From the NCBI GenBank assembly GCA_002419505.1, contig DIGF01000033.1:1-64000 (forward strand): a stretch of DNA of 64,000 nucleotides, read 5' to 3'. A program made the translations under genes and the position numbers. This document shows positions 49,973 to 59,490 of the stretch, piece by piece. Every line of letters begins with the position of its first letter. The first letter of the stretch is position 1. The notes beneath the pieces are model-generated. The model was not told the origin of the DNA. It did not search any database and saw only the letters and a list, made by a program, of their open reading frames with translations. Source of the stretch: Caryophanales bacterium UBA5729 (GTDB lineage: Bacteria > Bacillota_I > Bacilli_A > Izemoplasmatales > Hujiaoplasmataceae).

Positions 49973-52570
49973 ATGCGATTATTTACTAAAAGAATTACTT
50001 ATTTTACGCTAACCCTGATACTAGGATTAGTTTTAGTTGCTTGTGGTGGCAAGACAACGACTGATGTAGCACCTGAAAATTTATTAATCCCACAATTGAC
50101 TAATCCGGAAGCGATTTATTATCAAACTGATGATTTTAATATCACATACCGTGATTTGTATAATAGCCTGAAGATTAATGATGGTTTAAACCAATTGTTA
50201 GCGATGGTTGATACTGACTTGTTAAAAGATTATATCGATCAAGTTACTCAAGACCAAATTAATAAGAAACGCGAAAAATTAACTTTCGGAACTAATGATG
50301 CGGAAATTATCGAATCATTTGGTGAAGAGCGCAGAGCTGAATATATCCAAAACTTTGAAGAATCACTCTTTCTTATGGGATATGAAACAGACATCGATGA
50401 TTATATTCGTTTAGTTTTAGCAAGAGAACAATATTCAACTGATCTAATGTTAAGCGAAGCTTCAGTTGATGAAACTTGGCATGTTGGTCCGAAACAAATA
50501 GCTAACTATTACGATATAACTTATCAAAAAGACATTCAATCAATAAAGATTAAGTTCTTATCAGAAAATGATGCTAAAACAGTTATGAGAACATTTAATT
50601 TAGTCACCAGAAGTGGCCAGTTAATGTTATATACCGGAACTAAACCTCTAGCGGAAGTTCCTTCATTTGAACTGAATGAAACCAACACACAAACATTAAA
50701 TGACGAAGAACTTCTAAGTTACTTTATTCAAATGTATAATTACGTTTATCAGGATATTAAAGATCAATTATCTGAAACAGCTACTGTTGAAGAGTTGATT
50801 AACAATCCTGATTTAACTCAAGTTTTTAAAGATATCAAAGCCTTTAATAACAACTTAGCTAATTTCATGTTCTTAACATTAGGGAATTATGAAGATTTCA
50901 CTTCTGAAGAAGATGAAGTTCCATATTACACTTATCGTCCAGAGAAATTTTTCTCAGGAAGCGACACAGCTTATTACATGATTCTTAATTTAACTGGTAC
51001 AGAAAAAGCTGATGTAAAAGATTTTGATGGTACAAAAGTTGAACTTATCGAACTAATCGGTGAAGACAAGTATAACGAAATCGAAACTGAAATCATCAAT
51101 AATAACCTAAGTTCTCAAACTTTTGTTACAAGAAGAATCGCTGATTTAAGAAGAGAACACGATTTTGTAATTTATGATTATTACTTAACAATTGACTATA
51201 AATCAATCGACACAAGATATGTAGCACATGAAGAAGGAAGTTTAACAAAAGTTGCTTCTTATGATGATAAGACAATCACACCAGACCAATTATTAACTTA
51301 TGCGCTTAACCGTAACGCTGCGATGTATTTAATTTACTCGGCTCAGTATAAAGCTGTTATGGCTGCTCACTATGAAAATGTTTACTGCTTAAATACGAGT
51401 TCTTGTGAATATGATTACCGACAAAACGAATCGGCTAAAATGCTCGAACATGTCATCGAATTCAATAATATGAAAACTCAATTCCTTGAAAGCATGTATT
51501 CAACTTATTACACATTTGATGAGTATCTATATCTAGCATATGGTGTTAAAAGCGAAGAAGAAATGATTAAGAACTACTATGTAAAATCTACACTTCAACC
51601 GATTTACATCTTTGATAATATTATCAAGAACGATTACGAAATCTTAAATGACGTTTTAGACATCATGGACGGATATTATGAGAATTATTTCAGTTTGAAA
51701 GCAAACCACATTTTAATCTATCTAGACCGTGATGAAAATGGTTCACCTGATAATTACGAAGATTTTTATGAAGGTTTAGAAGATACGACTGCATATGACG
51801 CTAAATTAGCTGCTTTAGAACTAGCGATAAGAGAATATTTAGCGATTGAAGACAACACTATGGCTAAATTAGTTAGTGAATATAAACTAGCAAGTAGAGA
51901 TAATGAAACTTGGGGAGAATTCAAAAGATATGGTTTCTTCTTACTAACAGAAAACCTTTCAGCAACCACTTCGTTAACTTTCACTTCTACAATTAACAAA
52001 TTTGAAAGAAGTTTTGTGGATGCCTTAGTTGAAATTTATCAAGAATATAAGTTAGAAGAAAATATTGATAAGAATTTTATATTCAACGATACTTTAGTTG
52101 AAACTTCATATGGGTTGCATTTGATTAAAGCTGAAAAAGGCACTAATTTTGATATGCCAAACGCGAAGTTTACGATGACTTATAATGATGATAATGAACC
52201 TAACTTTACAGTTGGTTTAGAAAACGAAGAAGACCACATCAGTTTCGAACAACTTAAAATCTATGCGCAATATCGTTTTACAGTCATCGCTTTTGGAACG
52301 GTTAATATCAGCGAATTATATGGTTTTACCAGACCTACTATTCCGACTTCAGTTAATAATGCCTTGAAAGAGTTTGCGACTTCATTGCATGATGCATTAT
52401 ATGTTGTTGGTTTTATGAACATTGGTATTATTGAAGAATTAAAAGCTGGAGACTTCATTAACAGTCAATCTCAATATTCAAATGTAAGTGAAACTGATTT
52501 GATCAATACGATGAATAGAATCAGCGAAATCTATTTCCGTCAAATATATGCCGAACTAGATCAAAGATAA
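49973..52570 (+). CDS. Parvulin/PrsA-like foldase lipoprotein (paralogue of the 7033 gene)
   Basis: 866 residues with a lipoprotein signal (MRLFTKR, hydrophobic run, LVAC with Cys at ~24). The N-terminal helical region (LNQLLAMVDTDLLKDYIDQV) and several blocks (MYNYVYQD, DENGSPDNY, DNETWGEFKRYGFFLL, YGLHLIKAEKG) match the larger foldase at 7033-10359, so the two are paralogues. KANHILIYLD and YGLHLIKAE correspond to the first and last strands of PpiC-type isomerase domains, here separated by a long helical insert. It lacks the Ig-like domain and Asp-rich insert. Start ATG 49973 follows AAAGGAG. It should fold exported proteins at the outer face of the membrane. Confidence 0.72.
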   Translation: MRLFTKRITYFTLTLILGLVLVACGGKTTTDVAPENLLIPQLTNPEAIYYQTDDFNITYRDLYNSLKINDGLNQLLAMVDTDLLKDYIDQVTQDQINKKREKLTFGTNDAEIIESFGEERRAEYIQNFEESLFLMGYETDIDDYIRLVLAREQYSTDLMLSEASVDETWHVGPKQIANYYDITYQKDIQSIKIKFLSENDAKTVMRTFNLVTRSGQLMLYTGTKPLAEVPSFELNETNTQTLNDEELLSYFIQMYNYVYQDIKDQLSETATVEELINNPDLTQVFKDIKAFNNNLANFMFLTLGNYEDFTSEEDEVPYYTYRPEKFFSGSDTAYYMILNLTGTEKADVKDFDGTKVELIELIGEDKYNEIETEIINNNLSSQTFVTRRIADLRREHDFVIYDYYLTIDYKSIDTRYVAHEEGSLTKVASYDDKTITPDQLLTYALNRNAAMYLIYSAQYKAVMAAHYENVYCLNTSSCEYDYRQNESAKMLEHVIEFNNMKTQFLESMYSTYYTFDEYLYLAYGVKSEEEMIKNYYVKSTLQPIYIFDNIIKNDYEILNDVLDIMDGYYENYFSLKANHILIYLDRDENGSPDNYEDFYEGLEDTTAYDAKLAALELAIREYLAIEDNTMAKLVSEYKLASRDNETWGEFKRYGFFLLTENLSATTSLTFTSTINKFERSFVDALVEIYQEYKLEENIDKNFIFNDTLVETSYGLHLIKAEKGTNFDMPNAKFTMTYNDDNEPNFTVGLENEEDHISFEQLKIYAQYRFTVIAFGTVNISELYGFTRPTIPTSVNNALKEFATSLHDALYVVGFMNIGIIEELKAGDFINSQSQYSNVSETDLINTMNRISEIYFRQIYAELDQR

Positions 52571-52581
52571 AAGATAAAAGA

Positions 52582-52615
52582 AAAAGTGCGAGTTATAACC
52601 TCGCACTTTTGTATA
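52582..52615 (+). terminator. Terminator of the foldase lipoprotein gene
   Basis: AAAAGTGCGAG / CTCGCACTTTT stem with a seven-base loop. Confidence 0.85.
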
Positions 52616-52629
52616 AAGAAGGTTAAAGG

Positions 52630-53529
52630 ATGAAAGCAAAAGAAGCGAAAATTATCAAGAATAACACCATCCTCACAATCATCGCTAACGGCTTTTTAGC
52701 GGTGATAAAATTAGTTGGAGGAATCCTCGGTAATTCAAGTGTTTTAATTACTGACGCAATTAATTCAATCAGTGATATCGCTACTAATTTAGTAGTCTTT
52801 GTTTCTGCTAAGTTTTCTAAAAAAGAAAGAGATGCATCTCACCCTTATGGACATGATAAATTTGATTCGATGATATCGATTTTTTTAGGAGTAGCTTTGA
52901 TTATTACTGTCTTTGAAATCGGAAAAAACGCTTTTAAGACTTTGTATGATTTAATCTTCAACGACTTAGTTATACCTGAACCAGCATACTACACAATAAT
53001 CATCGTAGGCGTGACTTTAATAACAAAAGAACTACTGTACCGCAAAACAAGGAAAGACGCTAAAAAAGCCAATTCCCAAGCGTTGATGGCACAGGCGTGG
53101 GACCACAGGTCCGATACTTTCACCAGCATCGGAGCACTTATCGGAATTATCGGAGCTTTATTTGGTATGGGGTACTTAGATCCAATTGCTTCCTTATTCA
53201 TCTGTTTCTTTATTCTCAAATTAGGCTATAGAATTGTCAAAACCGGAGTGTCGCAAGTGGTTGATGAATCAGCTAGTGATGAACAGGTAAACGAAATTAA
53301 AAAAATCGTTAAAAGCAATTCAGCCGTTATCTCAATTGACGAGATTAAAACAAGACTTTTTGGAGTCAAATACTACGTCGACTTAGAAATATCTCTCGAT
53401 AAAAATCTTTCTTTATTAGAAGCCCATAAAATCGCGGAAAAAATCCACGATGAAATTGAGGACACGCTTAATGATGTCATTCATTGCATGATTCACGTTA
53501 ATCCCAGCAAGGATAATAAATTAAAATAA
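52630..53529 (+). CDS. Cation diffusion facilitator (CDF) family transporter
   Basis: 299 residues, metal/proton antiporter exporting Zn, Mn, Fe or related ions. About six membrane segments in the first ~200 residues, metal-site residues in TDAINSISDIATN and DHRSDTFTS, the loop HPYGHDKFD, and a cytosolic C-terminal ferredoxin-like domain (RLFGVKYYVDLEI...HVNPS). The membrane site uses Asp-Asn/His-Asp combinations; the exact metal is not predictable with confidence. AAGG lies shortly before the ATG. Confidence 0.9.
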   Translation: MKAKEAKIIKNNTILTIIANGFLAVIKLVGGILGNSSVLITDAINSISDIATNLVVFVSAKFSKKERDASHPYGHDKFDSMISIFLGVALIITVFEIGKNAFKTLYDLIFNDLVIPEPAYYTIIIVGVTLITKELLYRKTRKDAKKANSQALMAQAWDHRSDTFTSIGALIGIIGALFGMGYLDPIASLFICFFILKLGYRIVKTGVSQVVDESASDEQVNEIKKIVKSNSAVISIDEIKTRLFGVKYYVDLEISLDKNLSLLEAHKIAEKIHDEIEDTLNDVIHCMIHVNPSKDNKLK

Positions 53530-53535
53530 AGGTAG

Positions 53536-53564
53536 TTGAATTAATTTAGTTGTAGTGATATAAT
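53536..53564 (+). promoter_or_regulatory. Promoter of the MgtC-like gene
   Basis: TTGAAT (53536-53541), 17-base spacer, TATAAT (53559-53564). Confidence 0.7.
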
Positions 53565-53610
53565 AACTAATTACATATAAGGAAAACGCTTGCATAAAGG
53601 AGTGATAGTT

Positions 53611-54153
53611 ATGTTTTTATCTTTTTTATTAAATTTTTTAGAGAACGGTCCTTCATTACTTGAAATAGTTGTGAGGATGTTACTTACAGCGATTTTTGTG
53701 GGGATTATTGGAGCCGAAAGACAAATGCGTCATAAAATCGCAGGGGTCACAACTCATTTAATGGTTGCTTTTGGAGCTGCTGGAATCGCGATCCTTCAAG
53801 ATGCCTTATATAAAGAAGCTTTAGCAATGGCTGTTGAATACGCCGCTCTAGGAGTTCAAGTCGATTTGCAACGCCAAAGAGTTATCGCTCAAGTAGTCAC
53901 TGGTGTTGGTTTTCTAGGTGCAGGTACGATTTTAAAAACTAGAAATGGTATCTATGGCTTAACCACAGCTGCGACTTTATGGCTAGCTGCGATGATTGGT
54001 TTAGCATTTGGTATGGGCGCTTATATCATCGGTGTGGTAATATCTGTATTCTCATTTATTTTCCTTACTTTATTTAGAAAATTCCTTGAAAAAACATCAT
54101 TAAGACATCGAGAAAGCCCAGATATAATTGGCTCTCAACCAGTAGATGAATAA
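53611..54153 (+). CDS. MgtC/SapB family membrane protein
   Basis: About 180 residues with four to five membrane segments. Family motifs are GIIGAERQMRHKIAGVTTH, VVTGVGFLGAGTILK and GLTTAATLWLAAMIGLAFG, the conserved MgtC N-terminal region. It lacks the larger C-terminal ACT-like domain. MgtC proteins are linked to magnesium limitation and F-type ATPase control in pathogens; the role in a free-living organism is unclear. Start ATG 53611 follows AAAGGAGTGAT. Single gene with its own promoter and terminator. Confidence 0.88.
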   Translation: MFLSFLLNFLENGPSLLEIVVRMLLTAIFVGIIGAERQMRHKIAGVTTHLMVAFGAAGIAILQDALYKEALAMAVEYAALGVQVDLQRQRVIAQVVTGVGFLGAGTILKTRNGIYGLTTAATLWLAAMIGLAFGMGAYIIGVVISVFSFIFLTLFRKFLEKTSLRHRESPDIIGSQPVDE

Positions 54154-54184
54154 AGAGATTCCTTGTGAATCTCTTATTTTTTTT
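54153..54184 (+). terminator. Terminator of the MgtC-like gene
   Basis: AAGAGATTC / GAATCTCTT stem followed by ATTTTTTTT. Confidence 0.85.
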
Positions 54185-54226
54185 GAATTCGAAATTATTC
54201 ATTCATATATTTTGCAAAAATAGCTT

Positions 54227-54244
54227 AAATAGTATAAACTATTT
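54227..54244 (+). promoter_or_regulatory. Candidate operator at the suf promoter
   Basis: Perfect inverted repeat AAATAGT-ATAA-ACTATTT over the presumed -10 (TATAAA, 54233-54238), with TTGCAA at 54212 as a possible -35 (15-base spacer). The position suits a repressor controlling Fe-S assembly; no regulator is encoded nearby. Confidence 0.55.
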
Positions 54245-54268
54245 ATGGTAAAACCCGGAGGTTATAAC

Positions 54269-55069
54269 ATGACATTAGAGATTAAAGATTTATTTGTGTC
54301 CATCGAAGACAACATTATCCTTCAAGGGCTTAACTTGAAAGTCAAAGGCGGAGAAGTTCATGCGATAATGGGACCTAATGGAACCGGTAAATCAACTTTA
54401 GCGCAAATCTGCATGGGACACCCAAGCTATAAAATTATCTCAGGAGACATTCTCCTAGACGGCGAGAGCATAATTGACAAATCCGTAGACGAAAGATCTA
54501 GACTAGGGATATTTTTAGCTATGCAAAATCCAATTGAAGTTCCCGGAGTTACTAACTTCGATTTTATAAAAGCAGCAATGCAAACTAGAATGAAAAAAGA
54601 CGAGCACTTAAGAGTGGGTAAGTTTATTTTAAAATTTGAAAAAGCTTCTGAAGATTTAAAAATGGGCCAAGGTTTAGCTCATCGATTTTTAAATCAAGGA
54701 TTTTCCGGTGGGGAAAAGAAACGCAATGAAATCTTGCAGATGAAGATGCTTAACCCGCGATTTGCTTTTCTGGATGAAATCGATTCAGGTTTAGATGTCG
54801 ATGCATTAAAGCTAGTAGGCGAAAATGTAACAGCATTGAAAAGCCCCGATTTAGGCTTAATATTGATTACCCATTATCAAAGATTATTAGATTATATAAT
54901 TCCCGATTACGTTCACATTATGATTAATGGTAAAATCGTGATGACGGGAAAAGATGAACTGATTAAGAAAATTGATCAAGATGGTTATGATTGGGTTAAG
55001 AAGGAATTGGGTATCGAAGAAGAAGACAAAAAACCATATTCTCTCGGTACATGCCCATCGAAACATTAA
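54269..55069 (+). CDS. sufC: Fe-S assembly ATPase SufC
   Basis: ABC-type ATPase of the SUF complex, 266 residues. Walker A GPNGTGKSTLAQ, LAMQNPIEVPGV (Q-loop), signature FSGGEKKRNEILQM, Walker B FLDEIDSGLDVDALK and THYQRLLDYI are SufC-specific. Start ATG 54269 follows CGGAGG; an in-frame ATG at 54245 precedes that site. First gene of the sufCDSUB operon; 3' end overlaps sufD by 19 bases. Confidence 0.95.
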   Translation: MTLEIKDLFVSIEDNIILQGLNLKVKGGEVHAIMGPNGTGKSTLAQICMGHPSYKIISGDILLDGESIIDKSVDERSRLGIFLAMQNPIEVPGVTNFDFIKAAMQTRMKKDEHLRVGKFILKFEKASEDLKMGQGLAHRFLNQGFSGGEKKRNEILQMKMLNPRFAFLDEIDSGLDVDALKLVGENVTALKSPDLGLILITHYQRLLDYIIPDYVHIMINGKIVMTGKDELIKKIDQDGYDWVKKELGIEEEDKKPYSLGTCPSKH

Positions 55070-55962
55070 AAATGAATTTACCAAAATTTTTAGATAATCA
55101 TCCTCAACTAATTTATCTAGATAATAACCATACTCTTAATAATGCTAAAATCAAAATCAAAGATAATCATTTGACTTTTAAGGGAGAAAATGAGTTTTTT
55201 GTTGTTATAAACAATTATAATCAAGAAAAAGTGATTGATTTAACGGTAAGTAAAAATCAAACGCTGAGAGTTAACTTGTTAATTTATAATTCTAAAGCCA
55301 TCAATCTTAATTTTAATATTTACGTCGAAGATAATGCTAGGTTAACACTTTATACTAATTTTACTTCTAGTAGAAAGGCAAAATTATCAATCTCAAGAAA
55401 CTTCTTTCTTAAAGATAACGCTTATTTAAGAAGTTTAAACGCCATAACATATAATGGCAATTTAGAACTCAACGACAATTTCTTTTTAGTGGGTCTTAAC
55501 GCTAAACTGGAAGTTGAACAGTTAAATATCGGTAGTAAAGAAAACGTCTATAAAATTAAACAACAAGCTTTCCATCAGGAAAAATCAACGCTTTCCACTA
55601 TTAATAACAACCTAATAACGACTGATATGGCGAAAATGGACTACAAAGTCATCGGTAGCATTGCTAAGGGTAAAGAGTTTTCTAAATGCTCGCAAAACAA
55701 TAAAGGAATAATGCTCAGCAACGAAAGTGAAATCGCGGTTGAACCAACGCTATTTATTGACGAATATAATGTTGAAGCAAATCATGGCGCTGCCATAGGT
55801 CAAATCGACGAATTACAGCTTTACTATCTCTTAAGCAGAGGCTTAAGTGAGACTGAAGCTAAAGGTTTAATCATCTCCGGATATACTAATCCTTTTATAA
55901 ACAAAGTAGAAAACGTATTCTTACAGAAACAACTTATCCAAAGAATTTCACGATTAATTTAA
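55051..55962 (+). CDS. sufD: Fe-S assembly scaffold component SufD (short form)
   Basis: 303 residues, shorter than the ~430 typical of Bacilli. The C-terminal half carries the SufB/SufD signature: SKCSQNNKGIMLS, EPTLFIDEYNVEANHGAAIG and LYYLLSRGLSETEAKGLII. The N-terminal region of normal SufD is largely missing, leaving mostly the beta-helix. It partners SufB and SufC in the SUF scaffold. ATG 55051 lies inside sufC; a second in-frame ATG at 55072 directly after the sufC stop is possible. Confidence 0.88.
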   Translation: MPIETLKMNLPKFLDNHPQLIYLDNNHTLNNAKIKIKDNHLTFKGENEFFVVINNYNQEKVIDLTVSKNQTLRVNLLIYNSKAINLNFNIYVEDNARLTLYTNFTSSRKAKLSISRNFFLKDNAYLRSLNAITYNGNLELNDNFFLVGLNAKLEVEQLNIGSKENVYKIKQQAFHQEKSTLSTINNNLITTDMAKMDYKVIGSIAKGKEFSKCSQNNKGIMLSNESEIAVEPTLFIDEYNVEANHGAAIGQIDELQLYYLLSRGLSETEAKGLIISGYTNPFINKVENVFLQKQLIQRISRLI

Positions 55963-55975
55963 GAGGTATAAATTT

Positions 55976-57178
55976 ATGAATGAAAAAATCTTTAATGATT
56001 TCCCTCAAATTAGTGACGGTTATATCTATTTTGATACTGCAGCCACTAGTTTAAAACCAAAATCAGTGATTGAAGCCGTGAATAATTACAATCGTAACCT
56101 TAGTTCGAATATCAATAGAGGCATGTACGATAAGAGTGTAATTACAACAAGGCTTTATGAAGAAGCAAGAGTTAAACTTGCTCGTTTTATTAACGCTTCA
56201 ACTGATGAAGTGATTTTTACAAGGGGAACAACCTCAAGTTTAAATCTAGTTGCTTATTCTTTGGGCTTAAGTATTCTAAAGAGTGATTCAGAAATCCTTA
56301 TTTCCGAACAAGAACATCATTCACAATTTTTACCTTGGCAAAACATCGCTAAGAAAACCGGAGCTAAATTAAACTTTGTTAAACTAGATAAAACTGGTAG
56401 AATAACCATTGAAAATATCAAAAAAGCTATTAATGAAAATACAAAAATAGTCGCTTTAAACTATGTATCAAATGTTTTGGGTTATATCAATCCAATCAAA
56501 GAAATCATCGCTTTAGCTCATCAGTATCAGGCTTTAGTGGTAATTGATGCCGCTCAAGCTGTACAGCATCTTCTTATTGATGTTAAAGACTTAGACGTAG
56601 ATTTTTTAGCCTTCTCATCGCATAAAATGCTCGGTCCAACTGGTGCCGGTGCACTTTATGGTAAGTCGCGATTATTAGCGGTTTTAGAACCAATGGAGTT
56701 TGGCGGAGATATGAATGAAGACGTTGAAAAAGACCATTCGACATGGAAGGCGTCACCACAGAAATTTGAAGCTGGAACGATGCCGATTGCTGAAGTAATC
56801 GGGTTTGGTGCTGCAGTTGATTACTTAGAAAATCTTGGTTTAAAAGAGATAATGAATTACACTGAGAATTTATATAAGCAGTTATTTAATGAAATGAAAA
56901 AGCTTGAGGATATTGAAATCTATAATCCCAATTCAGATACAGGAATACTAACCTTCAATTTGAAGAATGTACCTGCTCATGATGCAATCAGTTATTATGC
57001 TGAAAAAAATATTGCTTTAAGAAGCGGGCAACACTGTGCTAAATTAATTCACGATTTCTTAGGTATCAATTCTTCATTAAGAGCATCAGTATATTTTTAT
57101 AACCGTAAAGAAGAAGTTGACAGATTTATCGAAGTCACCAAAGAGGCGATTAAATATTTTCGTAAACTTGGTTTTTAG
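55976..57178 (+). CDS. sufS: Cysteine desulfurase SufS
   Basis: PLP enzyme releasing sulfur from cysteine for Fe-S clusters. 400 residues: YFDTAATSLKP, TRGTTSSLNLVA, EQEHHSQFLPW, VIDAAQAVQHL, and SSHKMLGPTGAG with the PLP Lys. The catalytic Cys lies in RSGQHCAKL. Type II (SufS) features and normal length. AGAGGT precedes the ATG; third gene of the operon. Confidence 0.95.
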   Translation: MNEKIFNDFPQISDGYIYFDTAATSLKPKSVIEAVNNYNRNLSSNINRGMYDKSVITTRLYEEARVKLARFINASTDEVIFTRGTTSSLNLVAYSLGLSILKSDSEILISEQEHHSQFLPWQNIAKKTGAKLNFVKLDKTGRITIENIKKAINENTKIVALNYVSNVLGYINPIKEIIALAHQYQALVVIDAAQAVQHLLIDVKDLDVDFLAFSSHKMLGPTGAGALYGKSRLLAVLEPMEFGGDMNEDVEKDHSTWKASPQKFEAGTMPIAEVIGFGAAVDYLENLGLKEIMNYTENLYKQLFNEMKKLEDIEIYNPNSDTGILTFNLKNVPAHDAISYYAEKNIALRSGQHCAKLIHDFLGINSSLRASVYFYNRKEEVDRFIEVTKEAIKYFRKLGF

Positions 57179-57188
57179 GAGGAAAGTG

Positions 57189-57617
57189 ATGAGTACTTTA
57201 GACAATCTTTACCGAGAAATTATTATGGAACACTATAAAAACCCAAGAAATAAAGGTTTAATAAAAAATGAAGAATATACAAACGCCAGGATTAAAAATC
57301 CTGCTTGTGGTGATGATATTACCGTTTCAACCAAGGTGGAAAACGGTATGGTTATAGACTGTAAACAACAAGCCGCTGGGTGTTCAATCTCAGTAGCTTC
57401 AGCTTCAGTTATGACTGAGATTATGATTGGCAAAACAAAAGAGAATGCACTAGAAATAGCGAATACATTTTTAAATATGGTTTCCAATCAAGAATATGAT
57501 CAGAGTATCGATTTAGAAGAAGCTGAAGTCTTTGGTGGCGTTAAGCAATTTCCTGCAAGAATAAAATGTGCATCGATTGCTTGGGTTGCATTTAAAGACA
57601 CCTTGAGTCAGGAGTGA
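57189..57617 (+). CDS. sufU: Sulfur-transfer protein SufU
   Basis: 142 residues, IscU-like zinc protein that accepts persulfide from SufS in Gram-positive bacteria. [38 protein letters not shown] and RIKCASIAW provide the three conserved Cys and Asp. The ATG at 57189 follows AGGAGGAAAG; an earlier in-frame start lies inside sufS. Replaces SufE in this type of operon. Confidence 0.94.
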   Translation: MSTLDNLYREIIMEHYKNPRNKGLIKNEEYTNARIKNPACGDDITVSTKVENGMVIDCKQQAAGCSISVASASVMTEIMIGKTKENALEIANTFLNMVSNQEYDQSIDLEEAEVFGGVKQFPARIKCASIAWVAFKDTLSQE

Positions 57618-57621
57618 TATT

Positions 57622-59025
57622 TTGAGTAAGAAAGATGAAATGAATTTTAATAACGAATATAAATACGGTTTTATTACTGATTCAAAATCAGTTAAACAAA
57701 CCAAAAGAGGCTTGTCTGAAGCGATAGTGAGAGAGATCTCAGCAATTAAACAAGAACCTGAATGGATGTTAAATATCAGGGTAGATGCTTTAAAAGCATT
57801 TTATGCGATTGAAAATCCGAGTTGGGGACCTGATTTAACCGGAATTGATTTTAACGATATCATCTATTATATTAAACCTTCAGATCGTGTTGAAAAAGAT
57901 TGGGAGAATGTTCCTCAAGAAATCAAAGACACCTTTGCAAAACTCGGCATTCCTGAAGCTGAACAAAAATATCTCTCTGGAGTTACAACTCAATTTGAAT
58001 CAGAAGCGGTTTATCATAGCACGATTCAAGAATTAAGTGATTTGGGGGTTATCTTCCTTGATACTGATTCAGCACTTAAGGAACATCCAGAGATATTTAA
58101 AAAATATTTTACAAAAGCTGTTTCTTATAAGGATAATAAGTACGCTGCTTTAAATACTGCCGTATGGAGTGGCGGATCATTTATTTACGTTCCTAAAGGA
58201 GTGAAAATTGATAAACCCTTACAAAGCTATTTTCGCATCAACTCTGAACGCATGGGACAATTTGAAAGGACTTTAATAATTGTTGATGAAGAAGCCTCTT
58301 TAAATTATGTAGAAGGCTGTACCGCACCAATCTATTCTAACAATTCCTTACACGCTGCAGTCGTTGAAATATATGTCGGTGAAAAGGCTAAATGTAGGTA
58401 TTCCACAATCCAAAACTGGTCAACTAATATCATTAATCTAGTCACAAAAAGAGCAGTGGTTGAGGCTTATGGACATATGGAATGGATAGACGGAAATATT
58501 GGTTCAGGTTTAAATATGAAGTATCCAAGTTGTATTTTAAAAGGCGATTATGCTAAAGGAACAACGATTACTATTGCTTTCGCCGGTAAGAATCAATACC
58601 AAGACACTGGGGCGAAAATGATTCATTTGGGCAAGTATACAACTTCAAAAATCGTTTCTAAATCCATCGCTACTAGAGGGGGAAAAGTTAATTACCGAGG
58701 CATTGTTTCTCAAGGCAAAAATGCTTATGGTTCAAAAGCTAAAATTGAGTGCGATACGATTCTTGTCGATCGCGAATCAGCTTCAGATACCATCCCTACT
58801 AACATCGTTAAAAACTTTAGAGGTCAAATCGAACACGAAGCTACTGTTTCAAAAGTGAGCGATGATGAGTTATTCTATCTTATGAGTCGCGGACTTAACG
58901 AAGACGAAGCTAAAGAAATGATTATCATGGGTTTTATTGAACCCTTCGCGAGGGAACTGCCAATGGAATATGCAGTTGAACTTAATCAGCTTATCAAATT
59001 AGAAATGGCTGGGTCTATAGGCTAA
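57622..59025 (+). CDS. sufB: Fe-S scaffold protein SufB
   Basis: 467 residues, the main scaffold of the SUF complex: [65 protein letters not shown] and a C-terminal FAREL segment. Start is TTG 57622 behind AGGAGTGAT, four bases after the sufU stop. Last gene of sufCDSUB, followed by a terminator. Confidence 0.95.
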   Translation: MSKKDEMNFNNEYKYGFITDSKSVKQTKRGLSEAIVREISAIKQEPEWMLNIRVDALKAFYAIENPSWGPDLTGIDFNDIIYYIKPSDRVEKDWENVPQEIKDTFAKLGIPEAEQKYLSGVTTQFESEAVYHSTIQELSDLGVIFLDTDSALKEHPEIFKKYFTKAVSYKDNKYAALNTAVWSGGSFIYVPKGVKIDKPLQSYFRINSERMGQFERTLIIVDEEASLNYVEGCTAPIYSNNSLHAAVVEIYVGEKAKCRYSTIQNWSTNIINLVTKRAVVEAYGHMEWIDGNIGSGLNMKYPSCILKGDYAKGTTITIAFAGKNQYQDTGAKMIHLGKYTTSKIVSKSIATRGGKVNYRGIVSQGKNAYGSKAKIECDTILVDRESASDTIPTNIVKNFRGQIEHEATVSKVSDDELFYLMSRGLNEDEAKEMIIMGFIEPFARELPMEYAVELNQLIKLEMAGSIG

Positions 59026-59026
59026 T

Positions 59027-59053
59027 AAAACTCCTAAGCTTAGGAGTTTTTTT
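59027..59053 (+). terminator. Terminator of the suf operon
   Basis: AAAACTCCTA / TAGGAGTTTT hairpin with an AGCT loop and a run of seven T. Confidence 0.85.
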
Positions 59054-59114
59054 ACTAAACATATTTAATTTTTAATTCGTTTATGTTAAAATGTATCAAA
59101 GGTGGTGTAGTGAT

Positions 59115-59438
59115 ATGAAACTTGTTATGGCAATTGTCTCAAATGAAGACGCAAGTAAAGTAATTAAAAAGTTGATTCAAACCAACTTCTTTGTTACTAA
59201 ATTAGCTACTACTGGTGGATTTTTAATGAGTGGCAATACAACTATAATCGTCGGGGTTCAAGATGATCTTTTAGATAAATGCATCAGCGTGATATCAGAA
59301 ACATCTAGGAGCAGAACCAAACTTGTTCCAAACGCTATTTCTAGCGAATTTGGTATTTTCTCATCGATGCCTGTTGAAGTTCAAGTTGGCGGAGCGACCG
59401 TTTTTGTTCTTGATGTTGAACAGTTTATAAAAGCATAA
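59115..59438 (+). CDS. darA: PII-like c-di-AMP receptor (DarA/PstA family)
   Basis: 107 residues: MKLVMAIVSNEDAS, LIQTNFFVTKLATTGGFL (T-loop region), VGVQDDLLDKCISVI and VQVGGATVFVLDVEQF match the DUF970/CdaR-independent PII-like proteins shown in Bacilli and Listeria to bind c-di-AMP. Output is unknown in most species. ATG 59115 follows AAAGGTGGTG; an earlier in-frame start lacks support. With the c-di-GMP riboswitches this shows two cyclic dinucleotide systems in the same window. Confidence 0.92.
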   Translation: MKLVMAIVSNEDASKVIKKLIQTNFFVTKLATTGGFLMSGNTTIIVGVQDDLLDKCISVISETSRSRTKLVPNAISSEFGIFSSMPVEVQVGGATVFVLDVEQFIKA

Positions 59439-59441
59439 GAC

Positions 59442-59471
59442 AAAAGAACTGTTAACTACAGTTCTTTTTAA
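59442..59471 (+). terminator. Terminator of darA
   Basis: AAAAGAACTG / CAGTTCTTTT with a seven-base loop and trailing T. Confidence 0.8.
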
Positions 59472-59490
59472 TATTTAGGAGTAACTATCT

